Shown here in pieces: positions 1 to 10,300 of a DNA stretch of 60,000 bases. The notes under the pieces were generated by a model. It searched no databases. It saw nothing but the letters and a program-made list of their open reading frames with translations, and was not told where the DNA came from. The DNA is from Symsagittifera roscoffensis (lineage: Eukaryota; Xenacoelomorpha; Acoela; Convolutidae): assembly GCF_963678635.1 (NCBI RefSeq), contig NC_087070.1, forward strand, positions 30,160,390 to 30,220,389. The letters run 5' to 3'. Each line of letters starts with the position of its first letter. The first letter of the stretch is position 1. Position numbers and translations under genes: made by a program.

Positions 1-1719
1 TGGGTAATTCCCTTCCCCGTGTCCGTTTGGATCCGAAAAAACACCACAAGAATTTATTTAATATGCTAGGGCTGTTCATAAAATCTTCACCCCGAAATTC
101 CCATTTTCCCCCATAGATGTTCCCAATTTTTGTACGCGGCTGTATTTTTACTTGTTTGTCGTTTTTATCGAAAGTCCAAGTGGAGTGGGTTAAGCTGACC
201 CCAATGTTTGCTAATTACAGAAAATCACTTTCGCTCGCGTACAAAGGTCAAAACTAAGAAATCTTTATTTAGGGGCCTCCCCTTACCTCCCCAGGTGGGT
301 AGGTAACCCTTTACGGGTCCTTACAATGCTAATTTATTACTTTTTAGGGGTTTCCGGGGTCTTGGGGTCAAAAATGCCAAACGACCTCTTAGAGGTCATC
401 CGAGATCAAATGAGGTCAAACGTGTCCAAACGTCTTAATTCCGATGGGAGATCATTCTCACTAAGTTTCATTCATATCGGACCATCCCTTCCCATATTTT
501 CGAAAATATTGGGTCAATTAACACTTTTCCCTAAAATTGCCATTTTCACCCCATAGGAAGTTCCGGAGAGAATTGGGTCACTAGATGTCCCCCTACTGGG
601 TTGGGCCCCCCTTTACATTGGTGCATTAAAATCACAAGTCAATTATTACTATCAGGTGTTAATAGCCTTATTCAATTTTCAAGTGCTAATAGCTTCCGAC
701 GTAGCCGCCGGATTGGGTCCAAACATTGATACACTATAGGTCTTACCCCAACCTACCATCCCCCCAAGTTTCAGCCTCCTAGCATCATCAGGGGTCGAGA
801 AATAACAAAAAGTAGGTTTTGTTTACATAGGGCGTTAAAACCGGAAGTAATGACCGGATGCGTTCAAAATCCCGGTGGTGATCTTCCCTCGCCTAGGGCT
901 ACAACATATTGCAATATGAAGTCATTCTGACCATTAGTTACCGGTTTACAAAAAGTGCTAATTGCATTTTCGGAAATCATTATCACTCGCCCCCCAGGGG
1001 TCTGAAAATTTGCATGCCCGGCTAAAATCATCTCCATTAGTCACCCACCAATTTTCATAAGGATCGGACCAGTGGTTCCCAATCCGGGGGGGGGGGGGGT
1101 TTCCAGATTTTAGCGCTTTATTCTTTTTTCCAATTCTTCGCCCTAGAGGCCAAATTCAAGGTGCAAAGTCCGATTACGATTGTTTGCTCTCAAACTAAGC
1201 TTATTTATCACTGAATTTCATTGCTACAAGTTCATACAGTCGACGTTAAAATCAAATTTCGCAATTTTCAACCGTTTTCATCATGAATTACCAATCCTAC
1301 ACCCAGGTTTCAATAGCATGTAATACAGTAGAATCACCAATTCTACACTAGGAGATGAAAAAAAGGAAAAGGAAAAAATAATTTGAATTTTTTTCGAATT
1401 TCGGTTTACATTATTTTTATTTTATTTAGGAAGATATGTTGGTCTAGCGGTAACTGCAATCAAATTTCTGCCTCATATTTTTTTTATTAAAACATCAGGT
1501 TATGTATGTTATTAATTTTTAGCTTATTCTAGGAGCTACATATGAAATTTAGAAAAACTCCAATATCTCCAAGTTAATTCAACCGGTCTAAAGGCTATCA
1601 CTAGAAAGGTCTTAACGATATTTTTAGTATGCTTGGAAGTGTATGTATTATGGTATCAACTATTTGTTAATGCCTCTATAAATGAGTTCTATAGATTGTG
1701 ATGATGTGATTTTTGTCAG
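1..1719. other. Intronic sequence upstream of first visible KIF3A exon
   Basis: No coding exon could be recognised here. The first visible KIF3A exon begins in the middle of the motor domain, so this should be intron. The stretch has unusual runs of C and G, including a G14 tract at 1086-1099, and a loosely repeated motif near 92-130 and 526-565 (C-rich 'ttcacccc..cccattttc' wording). A degraded repeat is possible but I do not recognise a family. Confidence 0.5.
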
Positions 1720-1917
1720 GGATCGGAGCGTCAGTCGAAGACAGGTGCGACTGGAGATCGGCTGAAGGAGGCCACTAAGATCAACCTCTCCCTTGCCACT
1801 CTGGGAAATGTCATAAGTGCTCTGGTGGACGGCAAGAGCTCCCACATACCCTACAGGAACTCCAAACTCACCCGACTGCTGCAGGACTCTCTCGGAGGCA
1901 ACTCTAAAACCATGATG
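1720..1917 (+). CDS. KIF3A: KIF3A exon: end of kinesin motor core (switch II to L12/alpha5)
   Basis: This 198-base exon encodes 66 residues that begin [20 protein letters not shown] and continue through [11 protein letters not shown] and [17 protein letters not shown], the most conserved part of the kinesin motor domain. Its first residues complete the switch II motif (LAGSE), which is split by the upstream intron. The acceptor is ttttgtcag and the donor is atg|gtagta; both junctions fall in phase 0. Kinesin motor domains hydrolyse ATP and step along microtubules; KIF3A is the kinesin-II subunit that drives anterograde intraflagellar transport as a heterotrimer with KIF3B/C and KAP3. Subfamily assignment rests on the following exons, which match KIF3A better than KIF3B. 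The N-terminal motor exons lie upstream of the window. Confidence 0.95.
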
Positions 1918-3152
1918 GTAGTACTCACAATAGACATTTTTTATTCGTGTCAATACCAGAATTATATGCCAGCAAATAATTGAGTGGTGCAAAAGAGAAA
2001 GTCGGTCATATATTACAATAGGTGGCAGACTCAGATTAAATGCCTGAATCTCTCTTTGTTTTATTTCGAACAAAATTATTTGAAAAAATAACGAAGCGTG
2101 TAATTTGTACAATTGATTAAAATGAAATATATTATGTATTGAGTTTTTAAGTTTCATACATGCATTACTGTAGTTGTTTTTAAAGTTACCGCCTATTTAC
2201 ACAAGCATAGCTTGTGGTATAGTATGAACTCTCTCTTTTTTCGAACCTAAGTCGCAAATATTGTTGCGACCCAAATTTTGTTGCGACAAAATGTGTTCAT
2301 TTTGATCAATACAACCAGCTATTAAGTACAGCCAATGCTAAGGATATTTACACAGACTATTACTATTACAAATAGGACTTTAGTTTCAAGCTATCATGGA
2401 TCTGAAGCGTAGAGGTAGGGAAGGAGACCCGCAACAAAAAAAAAGGGTTCGAACCTGGGCAGGGTCGGATGTTTTTATTGAACTTTTTCGTATACTAGTT
2501 AAAATGCGTCCGCTCTATAAATTGTGGAATGTTAAATGGTAAATTTCTCTCTTTTTTTCAAATTGACTGGTACTGCTAATAGGTCATCATTGGCTTGCGT
2601 CATTTAGCAATTATGTAGACTCATAATTGGCGTGTGTCACTTAAGAAATTCTGTAGACTCAAAGTTTTACTCATTCAGTTTTTCCCAGTAGCATTATCGG
2701 TCATATTTTTGCTTGTGTATGCGAAGTGTGTTTTCGCCTCTGTGTTTAATATTGCTCCGGAAAGTCATATAAAGAATAAATTTTGAACGTTGAACCATTT
2801 TGACGGTATGTTCAACGAAAATTGTTTCAACCAGGAGCTGATCTAGGATTTTCTGGAGGGGTGGGCGAATTTTCAAAAAACAGGCCAAAAGAAACGTTTT
2901 TAGGCACTGGGAAATTTTGACCAAAAATCGCGTATTTTTGGCGCGCGCTCCACCTCAAAATTAGTAAAGACCCCTCCTTTGGGTCAGCAGGCAGTCGAAT
3001 TCCTGAGAGAGAGAGTGTGTGTACCCACCCCCCCCCCCCTAAAAAAATTTCTCCCAGAATCGTAACCGTACTAAGTTGAGAGGGCTGTTCATTAGTCATA
3101 AAGGAAGTTAACTCAGCTCAATTGCTAGTTGGGAGATTGTATTATTTTGTAG

Positions 3153-3327
3153 TGTGCTAATATTGGTCCTGCCGAGTACAACTATGACGAGACCATCAGC
3201 ACTCTGAGATATGCGAACAGAGCGAAGAACATCAAAAACAAGCCCAAGATCAACGAGGATCCCAAAGACGCCATGCTGCGCAAGTTCCAGGAGGAGATAG
3301 AGGAACTTAAGAAAAAGCTGGCCGAAG
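3153..3327 (+). CDS. KIF3A: KIF3A exon: end of motor domain and neck
   Basis: The exon reads [20 protein letters not shown], then the neck segment [20 protein letters not shown] and an [10 protein letters not shown] stretch. Those neck residues are typical of kinesin-II, and the CANIGPA/YNYDET wording matches KIF3A rather than KIF3B (which has VANVGPA/YNVEET). The acceptor is attttgtag and the donor is gaag|gttgga; the exon starts in phase 0 and ends after one base of a codon. The 1.2-kb intron before it (1918-3152) contains no supported gene. Confidence 0.95.
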
Positions 3328-3863
3328 GTTGGAGTGAAGACTTGATAAAATAAATCAATTTAGATCATGTATCTACGAGAGAAAGAACCAATATACCGTT
3401 GCAAAACAAATCTATGAAGTTGAAAATGGAAAACTTAAATTAATATTTCTCGACCTACGTGTCAGGTTAATCATACAGGTCAGGTCCTAAAGCCCATTCG
3501 AATATATCTAACGTTTTGGTGTGGTTATGATTTTCATTAAGGAAAGACTCCAAAGCAGATTTCCTGTGTTCTTTATGGGTTGTCGGAACAGTCATACTTG
3601 CATTGTGTTTTGTTAGCTATCCTCGCTCCCCATATTTCAAATGGCATGTACTAATTAATAGGTAGAAATCTGCATGTGCCTAATCATTGAATAATAGTAA
3701 TAATAATAATACTGCATTTTTTTTTCAATCTCCACATTGGAGTGGAAGGTCTCTTCTTGGGAGCATGGGGCAGGTTAGTTGACAGATCCCTTGCATCTGA
3801 CCTCTGCAAATCTGAAATTGCTGCTAAACTTTGATGATAGTTGAGTGGAGGTTTTTTTTTCAG

Positions 3864-3980
3864 GAGGTCAGTTGAGTGGATCTGACGACGATGGAGAAGA
3901 GAGTGAAAGCGAAGAGGAGGAATACGTGGACGAGAATGGGACGAAACAGACGAGGAAGAAGCCCAAAAAGAAGAAGAAGA
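3864..3980 (+). CDS. KIF3A: KIF3A exon: acidic/basic neck hinge
   Basis: The exon encodes GQLSGSDDDGEESESEEEEY followed by VDENGTKQTRKKPKKKKK. KIF3A and KIF3B carry oppositely charged segments just after the neck, which favour heterodimer pairing. An acidic run followed by a basic run is the KIF3A arrangement. The acceptor follows a T-rich tract (tttttcag) and the donor is the strong a|gtaagt. It enters with two codon bases and leaves with one, matching the flanking exons. The following intron is enlarged to 21.4 kb by a nested LTR retrotransposon. Confidence 0.93.
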
Positions 3981-5064
3981 GTAAGTTGAGTCTTTCACAA
4001 GATAAGAGAAGTCATTTATTTTTTTTAAAGAAAGGCAAACTCCACTATCGAACAGCAAAAGTGTAAAGGTCACGAAAAACGTGATCGACTTCTAGTTTCA
4101 AAAGTGGAATTTAATTTTCAGATTTCCCAGCGAAATTTATCTTATTGATGCAGATTTTTCAAATTGGGTTTATTTCATCAAAAAAAGCCAATCATAAATT
4201 ATTCTAGAAATTCAAAGAGCTTTAAGGGCATTTTTTCTTTAAAATTTGAAAGTTTTTTTTCCATTTCCTTCGGTTTATGACTGTTTTTCGGTTTCTGTTG
4301 GCTATGTTTGATTTTTTACTATACAGTTTTAATGGGTTGACGCTTATAGTGATTTGAACATTTAACATTTCAAGCTACTGAAGGGAAAACTAATGATCCA
4401 GGTAATCTGTATAATATATCCATGCACATATCAGTATGTTAATTAGATTGAAGGCTTTTCAAACATGTCTTGTTGTTAGCTTTGTATCTTTTGCAACCAG
4501 TAGTCTGCGAGTTGAACAGATCCTCAGAATTCATTAGTTTTTTAGATCGCCAAACAGGTTGGTCAATTAATCGCGTGAATCCCTGTGTGCTATAAATCTA
4601 GAGCTTAATTCTGCTCAGTTTAATTTTTCATGGTTGTGACAAGAGTTTCCTATTAAAGTTGGTGGCTGAAACAGTTTTATGTTATACAACTCAATCTAGA
4701 GGTTTTATATGTGCATTTCCTATTGAGTTTGCTGTGAAGATTAATAGAGATCAAATGTTTTATACCCAGAGTTTCGGTAAAAATCCTTTCCAATACTGCT
4801 TTATTTAGCTCCTTTACAATTTCCCTTTTGGTGATGAAACTGCTTAATTTGCCCGATTGCCTAAGTGAATTTATAGAAGTGAAGACACCTATTTAGGTTG
4901 TAATTTTTCTAGGAAAAAAGTTTGTTCGCGCTTTCATATTTTTGTTTATGCTTTCCGACTTGTTAAATGCAAAGCTAGTGTGGATGCCTCCAGTTTGTTA
5001 TATTCCAAATTATTACTTGCAAAATTGTTCTATTTGTATTGGTGCCACTTTCGCATTTATTAGC

Positions 5065-5262
5065 ATGCGTGGCTGAGTGGCTACAAAAGCGTGAGACTCA
5101 AAAACTCTAGTTTTCAGCAGATCGAATCCTATACCTAGCCGAATTTGTACTAATTCGAGGATTATTTCTTTTTTTCTTAATGCCTTTTCTAGAGCTGCTT
5201 TTTGTCGTCTTCTCCCTAGTGTTTGCGAAGCGAAGCTTCGTCTCTGTGCAAAATATTCCTTT
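5065..5262 (+). repeat. tRNA-derived SINE copy
   Basis: The left part contains an A-box-like tggctgagtgg (5070-5080) and a B-box-like gatcgaatcc (5120-5129) at tRNA spacing. A shared tail follows, reading gtttgcgaagcgaagcttcg and then tctctgtg. A related head and tail occur at 33347-33484. Tail-only pieces occur near 2697-2750 and 38078-38110. It sits directly upstream of the LTR retrotransposon insertion. The family name is not known to me. Confidence 0.6.
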
Positions 5263-5271
5263 GCACAGAGA
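5241..5271. repeat. Perfect 12-bp inverted repeat beside the LTR insertion site
   Basis: TCTCTGTGCAAA at 5241-5252 is followed after a 7-base loop by its exact reverse complement at 5260-5271. It lies 3 bases upstream of the ATAT target duplication. It extends the tail of the SINE copy. Confidence 0.8.
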
Positions 5272-5277
5272 AGATAT

Positions 5278-5687
5278 TGGAACCTGATCTAAACTACATT
5301 TTATGATTGGATAAATTAGATATTTTACCACTGTAAAGTATTTAATATTAACCAATCATGATCCATCTAACTAACAACCCACTTATTTGTAAGTGCTGAA
5401 ATTACTTGTAATTTCAGCACCAGAGAGATTTGAATTTAACTTAGAAATTAGTTAACTCTCCAAGAAGACTTCAGCAACCGCAATAAACCAGTATACCCTA
5501 GATCTATTGAGCCTAGCAGAGACTAGTTAAACAACCTGAGACTAGATAGTATAAGAGTAAGATTAGGATTGGTATTAGACTAAGAAGTTGCACGAATCTA
5601 TCCGGCCGAAAATAAGATAGCGTGACGAGCAGACGGTGTACCCTATCCGAAATTACTCTATGAGTTATACACTTCGGTCCTAACTCA
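5278..5687 (+). repeat. 5' LTR
   Basis: It starts TGGAACCTGATC and ends GGTCCTAACTCA and matches 23847-24256 at 409 of 410 positions. An internal inverted pair (gtgctgaaattact / gtaatttcagcac) lies about one third in and could fold in RNA. No clear TATA box or polyadenylation hexamer was picked out with confidence. Confidence 0.97.
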
Positions 5688-5689
5688 TC

Positions 5690-5707
5690 TGGTGCGACCA
5701 TAAGTCT
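5690..5707 (+). promoter_or_regulatory. Primer-binding site (tRNA 3' end complement)
   Basis: The sequence TGGTGCGACCATAAG begins two bases after the LTR. TGG is the complement of the universal tRNA CCA end, which is the usual start of minus-strand priming in LTR elements. The matching tRNA would have an acceptor stem starting GCGACCA; I cannot name the isoacceptor. Confidence 0.75.
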
Positions 5708-5774
5708 CGAACAAGACCTTAATAGCTTAGAATTAACCAAAAATAGATTAGAATTTAGACAAAACATTTACAAA

Positions 5775-6008
5775 ATGTTATACGACAATAATTTAATCGA
5801 AATGTCTCTACGACTCAATAGATCAGAGCCAATATTCCGAACGATAACAGAACTACCCGGAATTGCAAGAAGACCTCGAACCAGAGACGACATACGACAA
5901 AGTAGAAACTTACCATATAGTTATATGATAGTTCGGCAAAAGCCAACACAAACTTTTGTATTTAGAATACTACTAGCAATGAATTTAGATTTTCATTTGC
6001 AAACATAA
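5775..6008 (+). CDS. Small leader ORF (77 aa), unsupported
   Basis: This ORF begins shortly after the primer-binding site and would be the first ATG on the genomic RNA. The product is Arg-rich without recognisable motifs. It may be a chance or leader ORF; the old copy at 46 kb does not cover it, so conservation cannot be judged. Confidence 0.2.
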   Translation: MLYDNNLIEMSLRLNRSEPIFRTITELPGIARRPRTRDDIRQSRNLPYSYMIVRQKPTQTFVFRILLAMNLDFHLQT

Positions 6009-6319
6009 AATCTTGAAGTCAATCTTCAAAATCATTTCAGGCGCTAAACCAAATTATTAATATACAATAACGATTGATAAAGAGATCTCAGATCGTTTTC
6101 CTAAATTCTGCAGTAATATACAAAACATGTTTGAAAAATCAAAATAAAAATTAGTAGCATGACAATAAATGGTTAGTAACTATAAATCATCCTGTTGTTC
6201 CAGCTTCATCACCTAAACATAACAGCATTCATAAGCTCACTAATATCATAAAAACACTAAATCTTTTCTCTACACAAATTTAAATCATTATTAAAACTTA
6301 AATCCCTTAATTTTAAAAT

Positions 6320-6840
6320 CAGATCATCAAGGCTTATCCTTGGATCTTAAATCATTTTCTACTTAATTAAATTTAAAACTTGATCATCAAGGCCTATCCT
6401 TGGATCAAAAAGAACAACTTTGTTCTCCCCCACCCACTTAGCTAGTGTCTAACGACCTCAAACGTCGATTCACTATCCAACCCTTTCCAAAAACCCAGGA
6501 CTAACAGAAATTTTTGAATAAAACTAATCATTCAAATTAGGATAAACAGTGAAGAACTTCGGTTATTCATCCTTCACTTGATCCCCCCTCTTACCAGACC
6601 CAGGATAAATCTTAGACTTAGTAAGTTTTAAAATAGTATCTAACGAACTACTCGCGTTCTAATTATACCTGAACCTTGTGGATCGATTTACTATTCTCCA
6701 ACCCTGAACACAATCACTACCCTTAAGTAAGATTAAGTTAGTTAACACCTTAGCTTATACTAGCCACGAGAAAGTATAAAATCATTCTTCGGAATCGATA
6801 TACTTTTCTCCCCAACCCTGAACAAATAGACCCAGGTTAG
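6320..6840 (+). promoter_or_regulatory. Untranslated leader with repeated stem-loop motifs
   Basis: Two short hairpins of the form CAAGG-cytat-CCTTG occur at 6328-6342 and 6388-6402. A perfect AGAACAA..TTGTTCT hairpin lies at 6411-6426. Further on, the phrase 'ctccaaccctgaacac' recurs near 6698 and 6813, with a weaker version near 6476. The degenerate copy starting at 46.06 kb keeps the hairpin and part of the repeated phrases, so the region was present in the ancestor. In retroelements such leader structures often act in packaging or dimerisation; that role is inferred here. Confidence 0.45.
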
Positions 6841-6922
6841 GCTAACCAAAAAATCGTAAGGACTAACAGTCTAAGTAATAGAAATCATTTAACAACCTTT
6901 TGCATCCGTCATCCTAAACCTT

Positions 6923-7390
6923 ATGTCATTTAAAAACCTAGGAAATAAACAAACAATCGTTTTGCACAACTGTGAAATAGATAACAAAAAATACGATCTT
7001 GTAATCACACCTCATACACAAACAGTTGGATATATCAGAACAAAACGACAAACACTAAAAAGAAAAATAATAATCAAACAAAGACAAATTACACGAAAAA
7101 GATTTTTCAAAAACCGCAACGCATTTTCAGAATCAGAAACCAGCAGTTTAGACGAACTTTATAAATTAAAAGAATCTATAGATAAAAATTGCCCCATTCA
7201 CGATCAATTATATTTTTCCGACTCAGAAACAACTTCAAATTCATCAAAAAGAGGAAAAAGAAGAATAAAAAAGCAATATAAACACAAACCAGTACATTTA
7301 TACAATTGGAACCAACCAATTAGACACATTGATAATTACATATTAACAGTCATCAAACGAAAAAATGAGCTCAACACACACCCCAGGTGA
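6923..7390 (+). CDS. Basic accessory ORF upstream of gag (155 aa)
   Basis: The ORF encodes a lysine/arginine-rich protein with basic clusters near residues 41-61 (TKRQTLKRK, KQRQITRKR) and 111-120 (KRGKRRIKK), separated by an acidic serine-rich segment (SESETSS, SDSETTS). It ends in GAG-frame overlap: its stop at 7388-7390 lies 26 bases inside gag. The basic/acidic layout recalls small RNA-binding regulators of complex retroviruses, but no homology was recognised. A homologous region survives in the decayed copy at 46.6-47.0 kb (stretches of SD/SE codons and 'HKPV' wording), which argues that the ORF is an old part of the element. A possible splice donor, ccccag|gtgaag at 7387, lies near its 3' end. 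Confidence 0.6.
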   Translation: MSFKNLGNKQTIVLHNCEIDNKKYDLVITPHTQTVGYIRTKRQTLKRKIIIKQRQITRKRFFKNRNAFSESETSSLDELYKLKESIDKNCPIHDQLYFSDSETTSNSSKRGKRRIKKQYKHKPVHLYNWNQPIRHIDNYILTVIKRKNELNTHPR

Positions 7391-10300
7391 AGAAAGTCCA
7401 GATGATGATGATATCTTCCCCTTTATCGTAGATGCAACCACTGATAGAGGACAGCATATATTTTGCAAAAATTTACTCTTAAATTTGTTTGAACCCGGAA
7501 TCAGTCCATGTAAAACAGAGTTCCCAGATGTAAAAATCAAAAGACAAATTATCGATCTTTATTTGAAAGATATATGTAACTTAACACAACAATACGGAAT
7601 CTACTCCATAGAATTCAACTCACCAAACCAGAATCACAGCAAATATGTAATTCAAACAGACGACCTTGATTTAGAATTCTCAAAAGTATTCTCAGAATAT
7701 ATAAAAAGCATCCAATATCATAACTCACAAAGAGCAAACTCCATATTCACCAATGAAGTTTTTGCGATAATATATAGTTATATCTCGATATTAGAAAACG
7801 AAATCCAGATACCCAATGTCTCACCGACAGAAACATCTAAACATATAAAAGTACGACATGAAATCACACTACTCTCTAGTTTTCTAAATATAATTAAAGA
7901 AAATTTCACGAAAGATGAAGTTTCACAACATACAAAACACGACTTACAAAAAATTTTGGCATGGTTCATAATAGATTATTTCACACATAATATTGATTTA
8001 ATTTCACAAGCAAGAAAAAATTTTAGACCCCAAAACTCAAACGATGATACTGCCATCACAGAACAATTAGACTATGTTTGGGACCCCGAATGGTCTCATC
8101 CCGCATTCATAAACTTCCCACAATCAATCTCAAGTCAAGCAATAATTACCATATCTTATGTAAGAGATTATGTAAGAGTAATACCATTAACCATTGATGC
8201 AACACCATTAAACTATAATACATTTTTACCTGATATGCAAAATAATAGTTTAAACTCCACAGTCATACACAATGAAAACCTCAATGGAACTAGAAATCTC
8301 ACTCAACAAGATATCCAGACACCATCACACTTCATAAATGAAGAAATCGTACACACAACAACTACACAACAAAGTATTTCACCAATACGTCCAAATTTAA
8401 CAACACCAAGAAATACAAACCCTTCACAAACACAAGTAACCTTACAATCAACCGTTAAACCTTCGGTTGCCCCAAAATATTCACACACGGATTATCAAAC
8501 ATACAGACCCATGACAATACCGTCAAAAACACGTAAAACGTTCACTAGAAATAATTTTGCAGAACATAATTATAATTACACACATCCATCAAAAACAAAT
8601 TATCAACCACGAAAAAATTTTAGTAATTATACAAGATCTCGAAACTGGGATAACCCAATAGCACAAACTAATTCAGTAAATTTTCAAACAAATTTACATC
8701 CTTCACAGGATCGTAGTGAAAACTATCCATTTTTTCAACAAAATAAAAATAAAAAACAAACATCTTATCAAATGGATTACTTATCCTCAGATGATGATTT
8801 TTTACAACCAGATATATTTGCACCCTATAATCAAGAATATCGTGGACAAGGAGTCCAGAAACCACATACAAATCATAGAATTTTTTCTCCACAACCGATA
8901 GATACACAAAATCAACAACCAATTCAACAACAAAACCCAATTAATACACAATATTTTCAACCAATTCAGCAACAAAACCCAATGATCACACACTCGTATC
9001 AACCAACACAAATGCAAAATGAATTACCACTCCCATATTATCTTCAACAACACGAAATAACAAGAAATCAACTTTCAAATTTTTCTCAAATACCAAATGC
9101 AGCAGAATCATTACAAATGACAATGAATCCATACCTTATGGGTGGATCATCAATAACATCAAATAAACCTTTAATGGTATTCACAGGAACAGACCCTGAA
9201 TATTCTGTAGAAGACTATTTAAATGCAGTAACAGCAAATTTGATTTTAAATATAGGACCTGAACCAATTAATACGCCACTACATCAAAACTGGATACATC
9301 GACGCACAGCGTTGATACAAACAACTTTAGACGGCGCAGCCCAAAAATGGTTTTCAGTATTGCCTATAGAAATAAAATCAAATTGGAAAAGGTTTACACA
9401 AGAATTTTCAAAAATGTTTGACTCCGAAAGAAACAAACAACAACAAAGAGTTTTATGTAATGAAATTCGCAGATTACCAAATGAAACCATCAAGCAATTA
9501 GCAGTACGCATCGAAACACTAGTTCGAAAAGCATATTCATTAAATACACACGACTATAAAAACACAAAGATGACAGAAATCTTAATGATGACCTTAACAC
9601 CGCAATTAAGAAAAATAGCAATAAAAAAGAGAGCATCCCATCCTTCTTCAATTCGAGAACCCGATTTAGATTTTCGAAAACTAGTAGACAAACTAGAACA
9701 AGCAGAAATCACAATGAAACTCGAAGAAACAGAAAATCTGAAATTACAATATGTTAACCGAATCGAAACAAATACCACAAGTATCAACAATATACAGGAA
9801 TCAGATACAGACCTCGTTGAAAAAATCACTGAAATACTCAATATTTACGAAAAACACCCAAACTTTAAAGGCAAACCATCTTTCAAAAAATGGTGTAATT
9901 ATTGCCGACGATACGGACATAGTATTTCTGAATGTAGACAAAAACAGCAAGACAATCAAAATAAACCTCAAAAATATAAAGAACCAAATAAATCATTCTA
10001 TCAATACATGAAAAAAGATCAAAATCTACCGAACAAAACTGTGTACAGCAACAACAGTTCAGGAAAACCACTTCCGAACAATACAAATTATACAAGAAAT
10101 CAATCACCATATAACTCAAGTTATAGAGGAAGATCACCAGAACGAAGAAATACGCAAAATTCATCACAAAATCACTACAATAGACCAAATAGTCGAAATA
10201 ACTACTCCAGATCAAATTCAAATACAACACGATTTGTTTCTAGATCTAATTCCCAATCAAGAAATAATTACTATCCAAACAATCAATCACGAAATTCATC

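Noticed and set aside
3684-4073. Minus-strand 129-aa Ser-rich ORF
   Set aside because: It is antisense to the KIF3A acidic/basic hinge exon, whose GAA/GAG and AAG codons read as Ser/Phe/Leu on the other strand.
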